DNA of 6,933 nucleotides from Candidatus Equibacterium intestinale. GTDB lineage: Bacteria > Bacteroidota > Bacteroidia > Bacteroidales > UBA932. Below the pieces are notes generated by a model. It did not search any database. It saw nothing but the letters and a program-made list of their open reading frames with translations, and was not told where the DNA came from. Below, piece by piece: positions 1 to 5,310 of the stretch (position 1 is the first letter of the stretch; every line of letters starts with the position of its first letter). The stretch is from positions 1 through 6,933 of the forward strand of contig JAGHVP010000241.1 in NCBI GenBank assembly GCA_018064305.1, in the 5' to 3' direction. Position numbers and translations under genes: made by a program.

Positions 1-114
1 AACAGCGTCAACTTCGCTTACGACTTGGACTTCCTCAGCGGCAGTGTCAATCCTAACAGCCGCGCCGCACGGTCTAGGGCCCAGTCTGTCCGCCTCGTCA
101 CAGAATCAAAATAA
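1..114 (+). CDS. C-terminal end of a FISUMP / C-type-lectin-like protein (partial), candidate DGR variable protein
   Basis: Frame 1 is open from the window edge to TAA at 112-114, giving 37 residues that end in QSVRLVTESK. The pattern of aromatic and small residues, then SGSVNPN, then QSVRLV, matches the end of the Fibrobacter succinogenes major paralogous (FISUMP) domain, a C-type-lectin-related fold common in Bacteroidales surface and secreted proteins. The start and any signal peptide lie upstream of the window. Codons 1-28 are rich in NNC triplets whose first two bases are scattered (AGC, GTC, AAC, TTC, TAC, GAC, CTC, CGC, GCC). Codons 29-33 (TCT GTC CGC CTC GTC) look conserved. This is what adenine-directed mutagenesis of AAC codons produces in DGR target genes; that is inference, since no template repeat is present for comparison. 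A structured region and terminator follow directly. The family call is fairly secure; the ligand or host function is unknown. Confidence 0.72.
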   Translation, partial: NSVNFAYDLDFLSGSVNPNSRAARSRAQSVRLVTESK

Positions 115-120
115 TAAAGC

Positions 121-222
121 CACCTTGCCCAAGGCCGTAGGTCGCGAGGGTGTTCACAGCAGGCATTTTGATGCCTGCGGCCCGAGCAGCAGGGCTTTAG
201 CCCGCCGGCATCAGGCAAGGTG
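121..222. other. Structured non-coding region with nested inverted repeats downstream of the FISUMP gene
   Basis: A 9-bp outer pair, CACCTTGCC (121-129) with GGCAAGGTG (214-222), encloses two perfect hairpins. One is GCAGGCAT-TTTG-ATGCCTGC (159-178, 8-bp stem, 4-nt loop); the other is GGGC-TTTA-GCCC (192-203). A competing small hairpin, CCTTG-CC-CAAGG (123-134), uses part of the left outer arm. The whole is a multibranch fold starting 7 nt after the stop codon. It could be a 3'-UTR RNA structure, a non-coding RNA, or a DNA cruciform. In studied DGRs a hairpin/cruciform downstream of the variable region helps retrohoming, but those lie very close to the repeat and have GRNA-type loops, which this one lacks. 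Function is unassigned. Confidence 0.5.
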
Positions 223-251
223 ACCAAATTAAAATCCTTGAAAGCCATAGA

Positions 252-272
252 CCAGCGCCCGCGGGGCGCTGG
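252..272. repeat. GC-rich hairpin, 9-bp perfect stem
   Basis: CCAGCGCCC (252-260) pairs perfectly with GGGCGCTGG (264-272) across a 3-nt GCG loop. No T-run follows on the plus strand, so alone it is a poor intrinsic terminator. It lies 22 nt before the clearer terminator at 294 and may stabilise the 3' end of the FISUMP transcript. Confidence 0.6.
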
Positions 273-293
273 CCGGTAATAGAAAACTAAGTT

Positions 294-330
294 GCGGTCT
301 CTGCCAAAGAGCAGGGACCGCTTCTATTGT
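294..330 (+). terminator. Intrinsic terminator of the FISUMP gene
   Basis: GCGGTCTCTGC (294-304) pairs with GCAGGGACCGC (311-321) around a CAAAGA loop, giving an 11-bp stem with one U-G wobble (T300-G315). A T-rich tail follows (TTCTATTGTT, 322-331), and an A-rich stretch precedes it at 281-289. The wobble pairs only in plus-strand RNA, which supports this orientation. It ends transcription from the gene finishing at 114. Confidence 0.72.
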
Positions 331-683
331 TCGCCCAGCACGAAAGTCTCTACGCCCCCGCGGAGGCGCTTACGTTACAAATTATTCTGGATAAATGCAA
401 GTATAGTCCACACATATCTTCAAGACACAACAAGCCGGCAATTATTTTCGGTTTCCGTAAGCACGTATGTGTGCATTGCGCCAGAAGCCTATCCGAATCC
501 TGACAATCGGGCACCATTTCATGACAGTGCCCCCATTCATTTCCATTTGATTCTACGATACGAGTCGCAGATTTCACAATATTTCTGGAATTCGTGACAG
601 ATCCGGCAGGAGCGTACAGGGCAGGGCCTGCTGGAACTGGCCGCACAAGGCTGTTGTGCTGCGGAAGCGGGCAGTCTGCCGGT

Positions 684-795
684 GGACTAGCTGTCAAAAA
701 GGCCCGTTTTCGTTGCTAGTCCCCTCAAAAATGGCTGTTTTCAAGCGAAAACCTAAGGACTAGCTACGTTTTCCCGGGATTTTGACAGCTAGTCC
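684..795. mobile_element. 112-bp inverted-repeat element (MITE-like), made of two 39-bp palindromic units
   Basis: The ends are a 16-bp perfect inverted repeat: GGACTAGCTGTCAAAA (684-699) and TTTTGACAGCTAGTCC (780-795). Each end is also half of its own palindrome: 684-722 and 757-795 are both exactly 39 bp, and both begin GGACTAGC and end GCTAGTCC. The centre (723-756) contains GTTTTC-AAGC-GAAAAC (737-752). The DNA can therefore fold as one long hairpin or as two side-by-side hairpins. TGCCG occurs at 677-681 and again at 796-800; if it is a target duplication, the element would start at 682. There is no coding capacity. It could be a transposase-mobilised element or a dispersed Bacteroidales intergenic repeat. 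Confidence 0.6.
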
Positions 796-888
796 TGCCG
801 TATGCGGCCGGCCGCTCTCTATGCGCTGTACTGCCGGCTGATGGCGGACGTGGCGGAGGCGATGGCGGAATATAAGCCGTAGCGTTAA

Positions 889-1001
889 GAACAGGCGGGG
901 TGTTGCCGAAAAAGGACCTTGACTGGTCGACGACGTTACAGCCGGAGCAGACGGCTGTAAAAGGAGGAGGTTTCAAGGTGCGGCATAAACCCCGCCTGTT
1001 C
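889..1001. mobile_element. 113-bp inverted-repeat element (MITE-like) with probable 8-bp target duplication
   Basis: The termini are a 13-bp perfect inverted repeat, GAACAGGCGGGGT (889-901) and ACCCCGCCTGTTC (989-1001). They are directly flanked by near-identical 8-bp direct repeats, AGCGTTAA (881-888) and AGCGTCAA (1002-1009), 7 of 8 matching, as expected of an old target-site duplication. Inside is a perfect 9-bp hairpin, TTACAGCCG / CGGCTGTAA (936-944 / 952-960), followed by a purine-rich AGGAGGAGG. There is no transposase, so the element is non-autonomous if mobile. Terminal repeats, flanking duplication and compact size fit a MITE. The parent transposon family cannot be named from this alone. 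Confidence 0.58.
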
Positions 1002-1096
1002 AGCGTCAAGCGGCGCCCCTATTCCGCCATCCCTCCGCCACGCAGCAAGCCGGCACCGCCCCCCGCCACCTACCCGGGAGCCACCGCCGCATAAAC

Positions 1097-1127
1097 AACA
1101 AGAGGCCGACCGGGATGGTCGACCTCT
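1097..1127 (-). terminator. Intrinsic terminator of tpiA
   Basis: Read on the minus strand, AGAGGTCGACC (1127-1117) pairs with GGTCGGCCTCT (1111-1101) around an ATCCC loop. This is an 11-bp stem with one U-G pair, which is a C-A mismatch on the plus strand, so the structure favours minus-strand RNA. It is followed by the T-rich TGTTGTTTAT and lies about 50 nt after the tpiA stop. Confidence 0.75.
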
Positions 1128-1179
1128 GTGAAAATTTTTGTATGTATGCCGGGCGCAGTGCGCCGCGGGCGGGACAATG

Positions 1180-1932
1180 CTAGTATGACTGTGCGATTGC
1201 AATGAAGTCTGCTGCCTTGAGGGCTGCGCCGCCGATGAGGCCGCCGTCGATGTCAGGGCATGCAAAGAGCTCCTTCGCATTTGAAGGCTTGCAGCTGCCG
1301 CCGTAGAGGATAGTGATTTCCTCAGCGAGTGCGCCGAACTTCTCGGCAAGCACCTTGCGGATGAAAGCGTGGATTTCCTGTGCCTGCTCGCTTGTTGCAG
1401 TGACACCTATACCGATAGCCCATACAGGCTCGTATGCGATTACAACATTTGCCATCTGCTCTGCAGTAAGTCCGAAGAGGACCTCTTCGATCTGGGCCCT
1501 TACAACTGCGAAGTGGTTGCCAGCCTCGCGCTCTGCGAGCATTTCACCAACGCAATAGATGGGTTTGAGACCGTTCTCGAATGCGAGAGCCATCTTCTCA
1601 ACCAGGGTTGCAGAAGTCTCACCGTAATACTGACGACGCTCTGAGTGGCCGAGGATCACATACTCGCAGCCGACACCTGCAATCATGGCAGCAGCAACTT
1701 CACCTGTGTAAGCGCCTTTTGCCTTGTTTGCGCAGTTCTGTGCAGAAAGAGCGATTTTTGAATCTGCGATTACCTCACCTACGCTTGTAAGATGTACGAA
1801 AGGGGGAGCAACCACGAGGTTTACGTCAGAAGGGACTTGACCGAGTGCGGCAACGAGGTCTTTTGCCAGAGCCACACCTTCAGCAACTGTGGTATTCATT
1901 TTCCAGTTGCCTGCAACGATTTTTTTACGCAT
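1180..1932 (-). CDS. tpiA: Triosephosphate isomerase
   Basis: This cytoplasmic (beta/alpha)8-barrel enzyme interconverts dihydroxyacetone phosphate and glyceraldehyde 3-phosphate in glycolysis and gluconeogenesis. The 250-residue product has the usual family length. Visible landmarks are GNWKMN (8-13, catalytic K11), GHSERR (95-100, catalytic H96), AYEPVW (166-171, catalytic E168), YGGS (210-213, phosphate-binding loop) and DIDGGLIGGAAL (228-239). The start at 1932 gives the standard MRKKIVAGNWKMN beginning. There is no Shine-Dalgarno site, only an A/T-rich leader as is usual in Bacteroidota. The gene is monocistronic: a -7 box lies about 40 bp upstream and a terminator about 50 bp downstream. 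One oddity is that the mobile active-site loop 6 reads PVWAIGIGVTA, whereas the common form is PVWAIGTGKTA; catalytic residues are intact, so it should be active. Identity is very secure. Confidence 0.97.
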   Translation of the reverse strand: MRKKIVAGNWKMNTTVAEGVALAKDLVAALGQVPSDVNLVVAPPFVHLTSVGEVIADSKIALSAQNCANKAKGAYTGEVAAAMIAGVGCEYVILGHSERRQYYGETSATLVEKMALAFENGLKPIYCVGEMLAEREAGNHFAVVRAQIEEVLFGLTAEQMANVVIAYEPVWAIGIGVTATSEQAQEIHAFIRKVLAEKFGALAEEITILYGGSCKPSNAKELFACPDIDGGLIGGAALKAADFIAIAQSY

Positions 1933-1973
1933 AGTATAAATGTTTGATTTGAATTATTATCTGATTCGGCTGG

Positions 1974-1981
1974 CAAATATA
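1974..1981 (-). promoter_or_regulatory. tpiA -7 promoter box (Bacteroidota type)
   Basis: TATATTTG on the minus strand matches the Bacteroidota primary-sigma -7 consensus TAnnTTTG exactly. It predicts a start roughly 35 nt before the tpiA ATG. I see no good TTTG -33 element at the expected 19-21 nt spacing, so only half of the promoter is supported. Confidence 0.55.
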
Positions 1982-2046
1982 ACACAAAGATTATGATTTT
2001 CAGTTTTTTTCATTTAAATTAGTACCTAACAAACAATCAAACCATT

Positions 2047-2712
2047 ATGGAAGATAACGAAAACAAAATTGAAGAAGTAGCTGAAGAGATCAAAGCTGAA
2101 GCTGCTGAAGGAAAAGCTGCTTTCGAAGAGAAGAAGGCAGAACTCCAGGATAAGGCCGAAGAGCTGCGCGACAAGATCGTGGACAAGGCCGAAGACATCT
2201 CAGAAAAACTGAGCGACAAGGCTGACGAAATCAAGGAAGAACTCAAAGAGAAGGCAGCGGACTTAAAGGAAGACTTCAAAGAGGATTTCCAGGAAAAGAA
2301 GGAAGAACTCAAGGAAAAAGCCGCCGAGACAAAAGAGAAGATCAAAGAGAAAATCAACGAGATGGAAGCAGAAAGCGCTGCTGCCGACGCAAACGCCACC
2401 TACACAGAGGATGAAGTCAGGAACGGCACGCTGATGGGCATTCTGGCATACCTCGGTATTCTCAACCTCATCCCCTTCTTCGTAGAGAAAGAAAACAAGT
2501 TCGTACGTTTCCACACCGTCCAGGGCTTCACACTCCTCATCATCTGGGTGATTCTCGTAGTTATCGACGCCCTCACAGGCAAGTTCCTGAATTTCGTATT
2601 CAACACTCTCGAGTTCCTTGTAGGAATCTGGGCAATCATCGGAATCGTGAATGTCATCAAGGGCGAAGCAAAAGAGCTTCCTCTGATAGGCAAATACAGA
2701 TTCATCAAATAA
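2047..2712 (+). CDS. Membrane protein with long charged amphipathic helix and Tic20-like/DUF4870 domain
   Basis: The 221-residue product has two parts. Residues 1 to about 112 are a nearly uninterrupted Glu/Lys/Ala-rich helix with recurring KEEL-, EKAA- and DKAE-type blocks, resembling apolipoprotein/LEA-like or coiled-coil helices. It has no signal peptide. Residues 126-221 are a small membrane domain with hydrophobic spans at about 129-146, 159-175 and 185-204, the motif NKFVRFHTVQG (150-160) and the ending KGEAKELPLIGKYRFI. These are hallmarks of the COG4818 / DUF4870 Tic20-like family of small membrane proteins. The function of that family is not established; the helix probably lies in the cytoplasm or on the membrane surface. 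The start is fixed by MEDNENK after an A-rich leader. The gene is single, divergent from tpiA, with its own terminator; no clear TAnnTTTG box was found upstream. A stress or envelope role is only a guess. Confidence 0.85.
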   Translation: MEDNENKIEEVAEEIKAEAAEGKAAFEEKKAELQDKAEELRDKIVDKAEDISEKLSDKADEIKEELKEKAADLKEDFKEDFQEKKEELKEKAAETKEKIKEKINEMEAESAAADANATYTEDEVRNGTLMGILAYLGILNLIPFFVEKENKFVRFHTVQGFTLLIIWVILVVIDALTGKFLNFVFNTLEFLVGIWAIIGIVNVIKGEAKELPLIGKYRFIK

Positions 2713-2745
2713 TTCAAATCAAATCCTTACTCACACCTTACAAAG

Positions 2746-2786
2746 ACATCCGGCCGGGAACGAATCCAGGCCGGATGTTATTTTTA
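2746..2786 (+). terminator. Intrinsic terminator between convergent genes
   Basis: ACATCCGGCC (2746-2755) pairs perfectly with GGCCGGATGT (2769-2778) over a 13-nt loop, and TATTTTTAT follows. It ends the gene finishing at 2712. On the minus strand the same stem is followed by CTTTGTAAGG, so it may also stop the araB-phosphatase operon weakly. Confidence 0.82.
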
Positions 2787-2818
2787 TGGCAGCGGCATGA
2801 ACAGCCGCCTGAGCCACC

Positions 2819-3580
2819 TTAATCGAGGAATATGCTCTTCAATGACTCTATCTCCTCCTTTGTAAGGCCTATGGCATCCATATACGCCTCTGCCTTTTCC
2901 TGAAGGGTCTTTCCGGGAAGCAGCACAAACAGATCCCAGAAATTCTTGAATCCGGGGTTGTCGTTGCGGCCCCGGTGTCCGAAACGGGTGAGCGATGTAA
3001 GCTCATAGTCCCAGATGGCATCCTCGTAGCTTACGCCAAGCAGCATCTGCAGCAGGAAGCACACTGTGCCGGTACGGTCCGCACCACCGAAACAGTGAAT
3101 GTATACAGGATAATTCTCTTTGTGTGACAGGTACTTGAAGCATTCGGCATATTTGATATGTCCGTCAAAGATGAACGCACCGATATATGCCCCTATCTGG
3201 AATCTGGCATACTTCACAGAAGGTCCCAGCGGGCTTGCCCAGCCCTCGGGACACTGATAGTCGCCCCTGAGGTCCACGTCACTGTGGATCTTGAGATCTT
3301 CCAGAAGAATACGCTTACCCTCATCAGTAATGTTCAATGTATGTCCCTCCTCTTTGATTCCGGTCATCTCTGAACCGCGGTACAGAAGCCCCCTGCGGGT
3401 CATGCGGCCGTCTGCGGTGGGATAACCTCCCACATCGCGCACATTGTCGCAACCGGGGATATTGATCTGGCGGTAATAAAGATTGTGGACCGAGTCACAC
3501 GGCATCTGGTCCTGAGCTGCTGCCGTTAACGAGAGCAGCACGCAGGCAAGTGCAAGAAAACATTCTTTCAACAATTTCAT
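2819..3580 (-). CDS. Secreted tyrosine/dual-specificity-type phosphatase (Y_phosphatase3-like)
   Basis: The 253-residue protein starts with a signal peptide (MKLLKE, hydrophobic 7-20, probable cleavage after AAA at 20-22), so it should act in the periplasm or outside the cell. The catalytic P-loop is HCFGGADRTG (162-171), an HCX5R signature with nucleophile C163 and phosphate-binding R169. NVRDVGGY (46-53) and VDLRG (102-106) are the other typical motifs of the PF13350 tyrosine/serine phosphatase family. It hydrolyses phosphate monoesters through a phosphocysteine intermediate; the substrate may be a phosphoprotein, phosphoinositide, inositol phosphate or sugar phosphate, and the sequence does not decide. 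It begins 6 nt after the araB stop and must be co-transcribed with it. That pairing is unexpected because araB acts in the cytoplasm. Family confidence is high, substrate unknown. Confidence 0.88.
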   Translation of the reverse strand: MKLLKECFLALACVLLSLTAAAQDQMPCDSVHNLYYRQINIPGCDNVRDVGGYPTADGRMTRRGLLYRGSEMTGIKEEGHTLNITDEGKRILLEDLKIHSDVDLRGDYQCPEGWASPLGPSVKYARFQIGAYIGAFIFDGHIKYAECFKYLSHKENYPVYIHCFGGADRTGTVCFLLQMLLGVSYEDAIWDYELTSLTRFGHRGRNDNPGFKNFWDLFVLLPGKTLQEKAEAYMDAIGLTKEEIESLKSIFLD

Positions 3581-3586
3581 AGGCTA

Positions 3587-5239
3587 TCAGATTTTTTTGG
3601 TCAATGCAATATAATCGCAATACAGTTTGTCATATCTCTCAACCTCGGCGGGCTCGGGAACATACTCCTTGGCATAGCCTGAGTTCATTGCAGCCTGGGC
3701 ATCACTCACGCTCTTGTAAATGCCGGATGCCGTTGCAGCAACCATAGCCGCACCGAGTGCGCAGGCCTGGTCGGTCTTGCACACCTTGATGGGAACACCC
3801 ATTACATTTGAAAGAGTCTGCATCACGAATGGAGACTTGAGGGCTATACCGCCGATACCGATTACAGCATCGATGCGCACGCCTTCGCTCTTGAAGCGCT
3901 CCATGATTGCACGCGAGCCGTATGCCGTAGCCTCGACCAGGGCACGGTACACCATGGGAGCGGTGGTGCCGAGGGTGAGGTTGGTGATGGTTCCCTTGAG
4001 GGTCTGGTCGGCATCGGGAGTGCGGCGGCCGTTGAAATAGTCGGTGGCAAGGGCACAGCTCTGCTCGGGAGTAACCTTCTCCGCCTCGCGGGTGAGATAT
4101 GCCATCATGCCGTCCTTTATCTCATCAACCAGGGCTTTCTTAACCTGGGGAGGATATGAATTCGAGCGGTTGATGATGTCGCATGCCGGTGTCTCTACAA
4201 AGCGTTTGAGCCATGCATATATATCGCCGAATGCGCTCTGGCCAGCCTCAAGGCCTATGAATCCGGAAACAATCGAGCCATCCACCTGCCCGCAGATACC
4301 GGGAATGAGCTTGCCTTCCATCTCCTGGTAGGTGGCGGTAATCATGTCGCAGGTCGATGTACCTATCACGCGGACCATTGTATTGGGTGCAGCATTTGCT
4401 CCCACTGCGCCGAAATGAGCATCGAGCGCACCGCCTGCCACAACCACGTTTGTGCTGAGGTCGAACTTTGCAGCCCACTCGGGTGAAAGGGTGCCTACAG
4501 GCTTGTCGGCAGTGAAAGTCTCGCAGAAGAGGTGCTCGCGCAGCCCCTTGAGTGCAGGCTCGATAGATGTGAGGAACTCTTCTGAAGGAAGTCCGTTCCA
4601 GTCGGGATGCCACATGGCCTTGTGTCCGTGGGCGCAGCGGCTGCGGACAATCTTGTCTGCGCGGGTCACGCCTGTAAGCAGGGCGGGCATCCACTCGCAA
4701 TGCTCTACCACAGAGTATGCAGCCTCTGCAACTGCGGGATCCTCTCTCATGATGTGGATCACCTTGCTCCAGAACCACTCTGAAGAATAGATTCCGCCTT
4801 CATATCTGCTGAAGTCCACATCTGCCTTCTTGCAGGCCTCGTTGATTTCAGCTGCTTCTGCGATAGCGGTGTGGTCTTTCCACAGCACGAACATTGCGTT
4901 GGGATTCTCGCTGAACTCGCGGCGGAGGGCAAGAGGCTCGCCGTACATGTCCACGAAGCAGGGAGTGCTGCCGGTGGTGTCGAAGGCAATGCCCACAACA
5001 TTCTCACGCACCTCTGGATCGACTCCCGCAAGTGACTCCTTGATTACTGTCTCCATGGCCTCGATATAGTCGAGGGGATGCTGACGGTACATGTTCTTAG
5101 AAGGGTCGCAGTATTTGCCCTGTTTCCAGCGCGGATAATAACAAACTGCTGTTGAGAGTGTTGCGCCGTTCGATGCATCCACAATCACGGCGCGTGCCGA
5201 ATCGGTTCCGTAATCGACACCTATAACATATTTGCTCAT
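3587..5239 (-). CDS. araB: L-ribulokinase
   Basis: This cytoplasmic FGGY-family sugar kinase phosphorylates L-ribulose to L-ribulose 5-phosphate with ATP, the second step of L-arabinose use. The 550-residue length matches bacterial AraB. Visible motifs are GVDYGTDSARAV (7-18, ATP-phosphate loop), PRWKQGKYCD (36-45), ENPNAMFVLWKDHTA (111-125), GGIYSSEWFW (148-157), GGALDAHFGAVG (269-280, with D273 as the likely catalytic base), GTSTCDM (293-299), IGLEAGQSAFGDIYAW (328-343), DYFNGRRTPDAD (400-411) and GIGGIALKSP (461-470, FGGY signature). The start at 5239 gives the normal MSKYVIGVDYGTDS. A TTTG-20 nt-TAccTTTA promoter lies upstream. araA and araD, the usual partners, are absent here; the downstream partner is a secreted phosphatase and the upstream divergent gene is polA. 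A frameshift or other defect is not seen. Confidence 0.95.
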   Translation of the reverse strand: MSKYVIGVDYGTDSARAVIVDASNGATLSTAVCYYPRWKQGKYCDPSKNMYRQHPLDYIEAMETVIKESLAGVDPEVRENVVGIAFDTTGSTPCFVDMYGEPLALRREFSENPNAMFVLWKDHTAIAEAAEINEACKKADVDFSRYEGGIYSSEWFWSKVIHIMREDPAVAEAAYSVVEHCEWMPALLTGVTRADKIVRSRCAHGHKAMWHPDWNGLPSEEFLTSIEPALKGLREHLFCETFTADKPVGTLSPEWAAKFDLSTNVVVAGGALDAHFGAVGANAAPNTMVRVIGTSTCDMITATYQEMEGKLIPGICGQVDGSIVSGFIGLEAGQSAFGDIYAWLKRFVETPACDIINRSNSYPPQVKKALVDEIKDGMMAYLTREAEKVTPEQSCALATDYFNGRRTPDADQTLKGTITNLTLGTTAPMVYRALVEATAYGSRAIMERFKSEGVRIDAVIGIGGIALKSPFVMQTLSNVMGVPIKVCKTDQACALGAAMVAATASGIYKSVSDAQAAMNSGYAKEYVPEPAEVERYDKLYCDYIALTKKI

Positions 5240-5252
5240 ATTCTCAATGATT

Positions 5253-5263
5253 TTTGATTTGAA
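5253..5263 (-). promoter_or_regulatory. Leader motif TTCAAATCAAA shared with tpiA
   Basis: On the minus strand TTCAAATCAAA ends 13 nt before the araB ATG. The identical 11-mer (minus strand, 1943-1953) ends 10 nt before the tpiA ATG. A third copy lies at 2713-2723 (plus strand), just after a stop codon. The two leader copies may be AT-rich translation-enhancing leaders, which Bacteroidota use in place of Shine-Dalgarno sites. No regulator is implied. Confidence 0.3.
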
Positions 5264-5278
5264 ATTTCATTTGAAGCC

Positions 5279-5310
5279 TAAAGGTAACAAAGATTTCTTA
5301 TCTTTGCAAA
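5279..5310 (-). promoter_or_regulatory. araB promoter (Bacteroidota -33/-7)
   Basis: Minus-strand TTTG (5310-5307), a 20-nt spacer and TACCTTTA (5286-5279) fit the Bacteroidota TTTG-N19-21-TAnnTTTG pattern with one mismatch in the last base. The predicted start is about 33 nt before the araB ATG. The -33 element lies directly next to, and shares a palindrome with, the polA start codon on the other strand. Confidence 0.6.

Larger units (their letters stand above)
331..1100. other. Gene-poor intergenic region with two small inverted-repeat elements
   Basis: I see no convincing gene here. Roughly 370-600 is visibly AT-richer than the rest and has only short overlapping open frames on both strands with no recognisable domain. 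Segments 601-683 and 796-880 are GC-rich and open in the same plus frame (frame 1); they encode Ala/Leu-rich peptides, interrupted by the inverted-repeat element at 684-795. A second element occupies 889-1001. A short GTG-initiated frame (978-1094) sits behind AGGAGG but encodes a Pro/Arg-rich peptide of no known family. The region reads like eroded sequence that has received small insertions. Confidence 0.55.

Noticed and set aside
27..36. Minus-strand GAGGAAGTCC, resembling the GAGGAAAGTCC core of RNase P RNA
   Set aside because: It lacks one base of the core, lies inside the coding tail, and the rest of the RNase P core (such as ACAGAA with the matching P4 strand) is not present at a sensible distance.
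18..248. Minus-strand open frame of 76 codons overlapping the start of the window
   Set aside because: It is antisense to the FISUMP tail and runs through the hairpin region; the plus-strand frame has a recognisable protein end and a terminator, so this is a shadow.
292..597. Plus-strand open frame of 101 codons
   Set aside because: It begins inside the terminator stem, has no domain, and competes with a similar-length antisense frame at 350-697; neither looks coding.
684..1001. CRISPR array or integron attC site
   Set aside because: The repeats are inverted rather than regularly spaced direct repeats, there are no spacers of constant length, and no attC core sites or integrase are present.
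900..1094. Small plus-strand ORF, or its shorter GTG start at 978 behind AGGAGG
   Set aside because: It overlaps the inverted-repeat element, encodes a Pro/Arg-rich peptide of no family, and Bacteroidota rarely rely on Shine-Dalgarno sites, so the purine run is weak evidence.
1..1100. A DGR template repeat, Avd or reverse transcriptase downstream of the FISUMP tail
   Set aside because: I looked on both strands for an adenine-rich near-copy of 1-105 and for reverse-transcriptase motifs and saw neither.
2037..2399. Minus-strand Ser-rich open frame of 120 codons
   Set aside because: It is the antisense of the Glu/Lys-rich helix (GAA/AAG codons read backwards give TTC/CTT and Ser codons); a low-complexity shadow.
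2788..2810. Small hairpin GCGGC / GCCGC just beyond the operon end
   Set aside because: Only 5 bp with no T-run after it on either strand; too weak to call a terminator next to the strong stem at 2746-2778.
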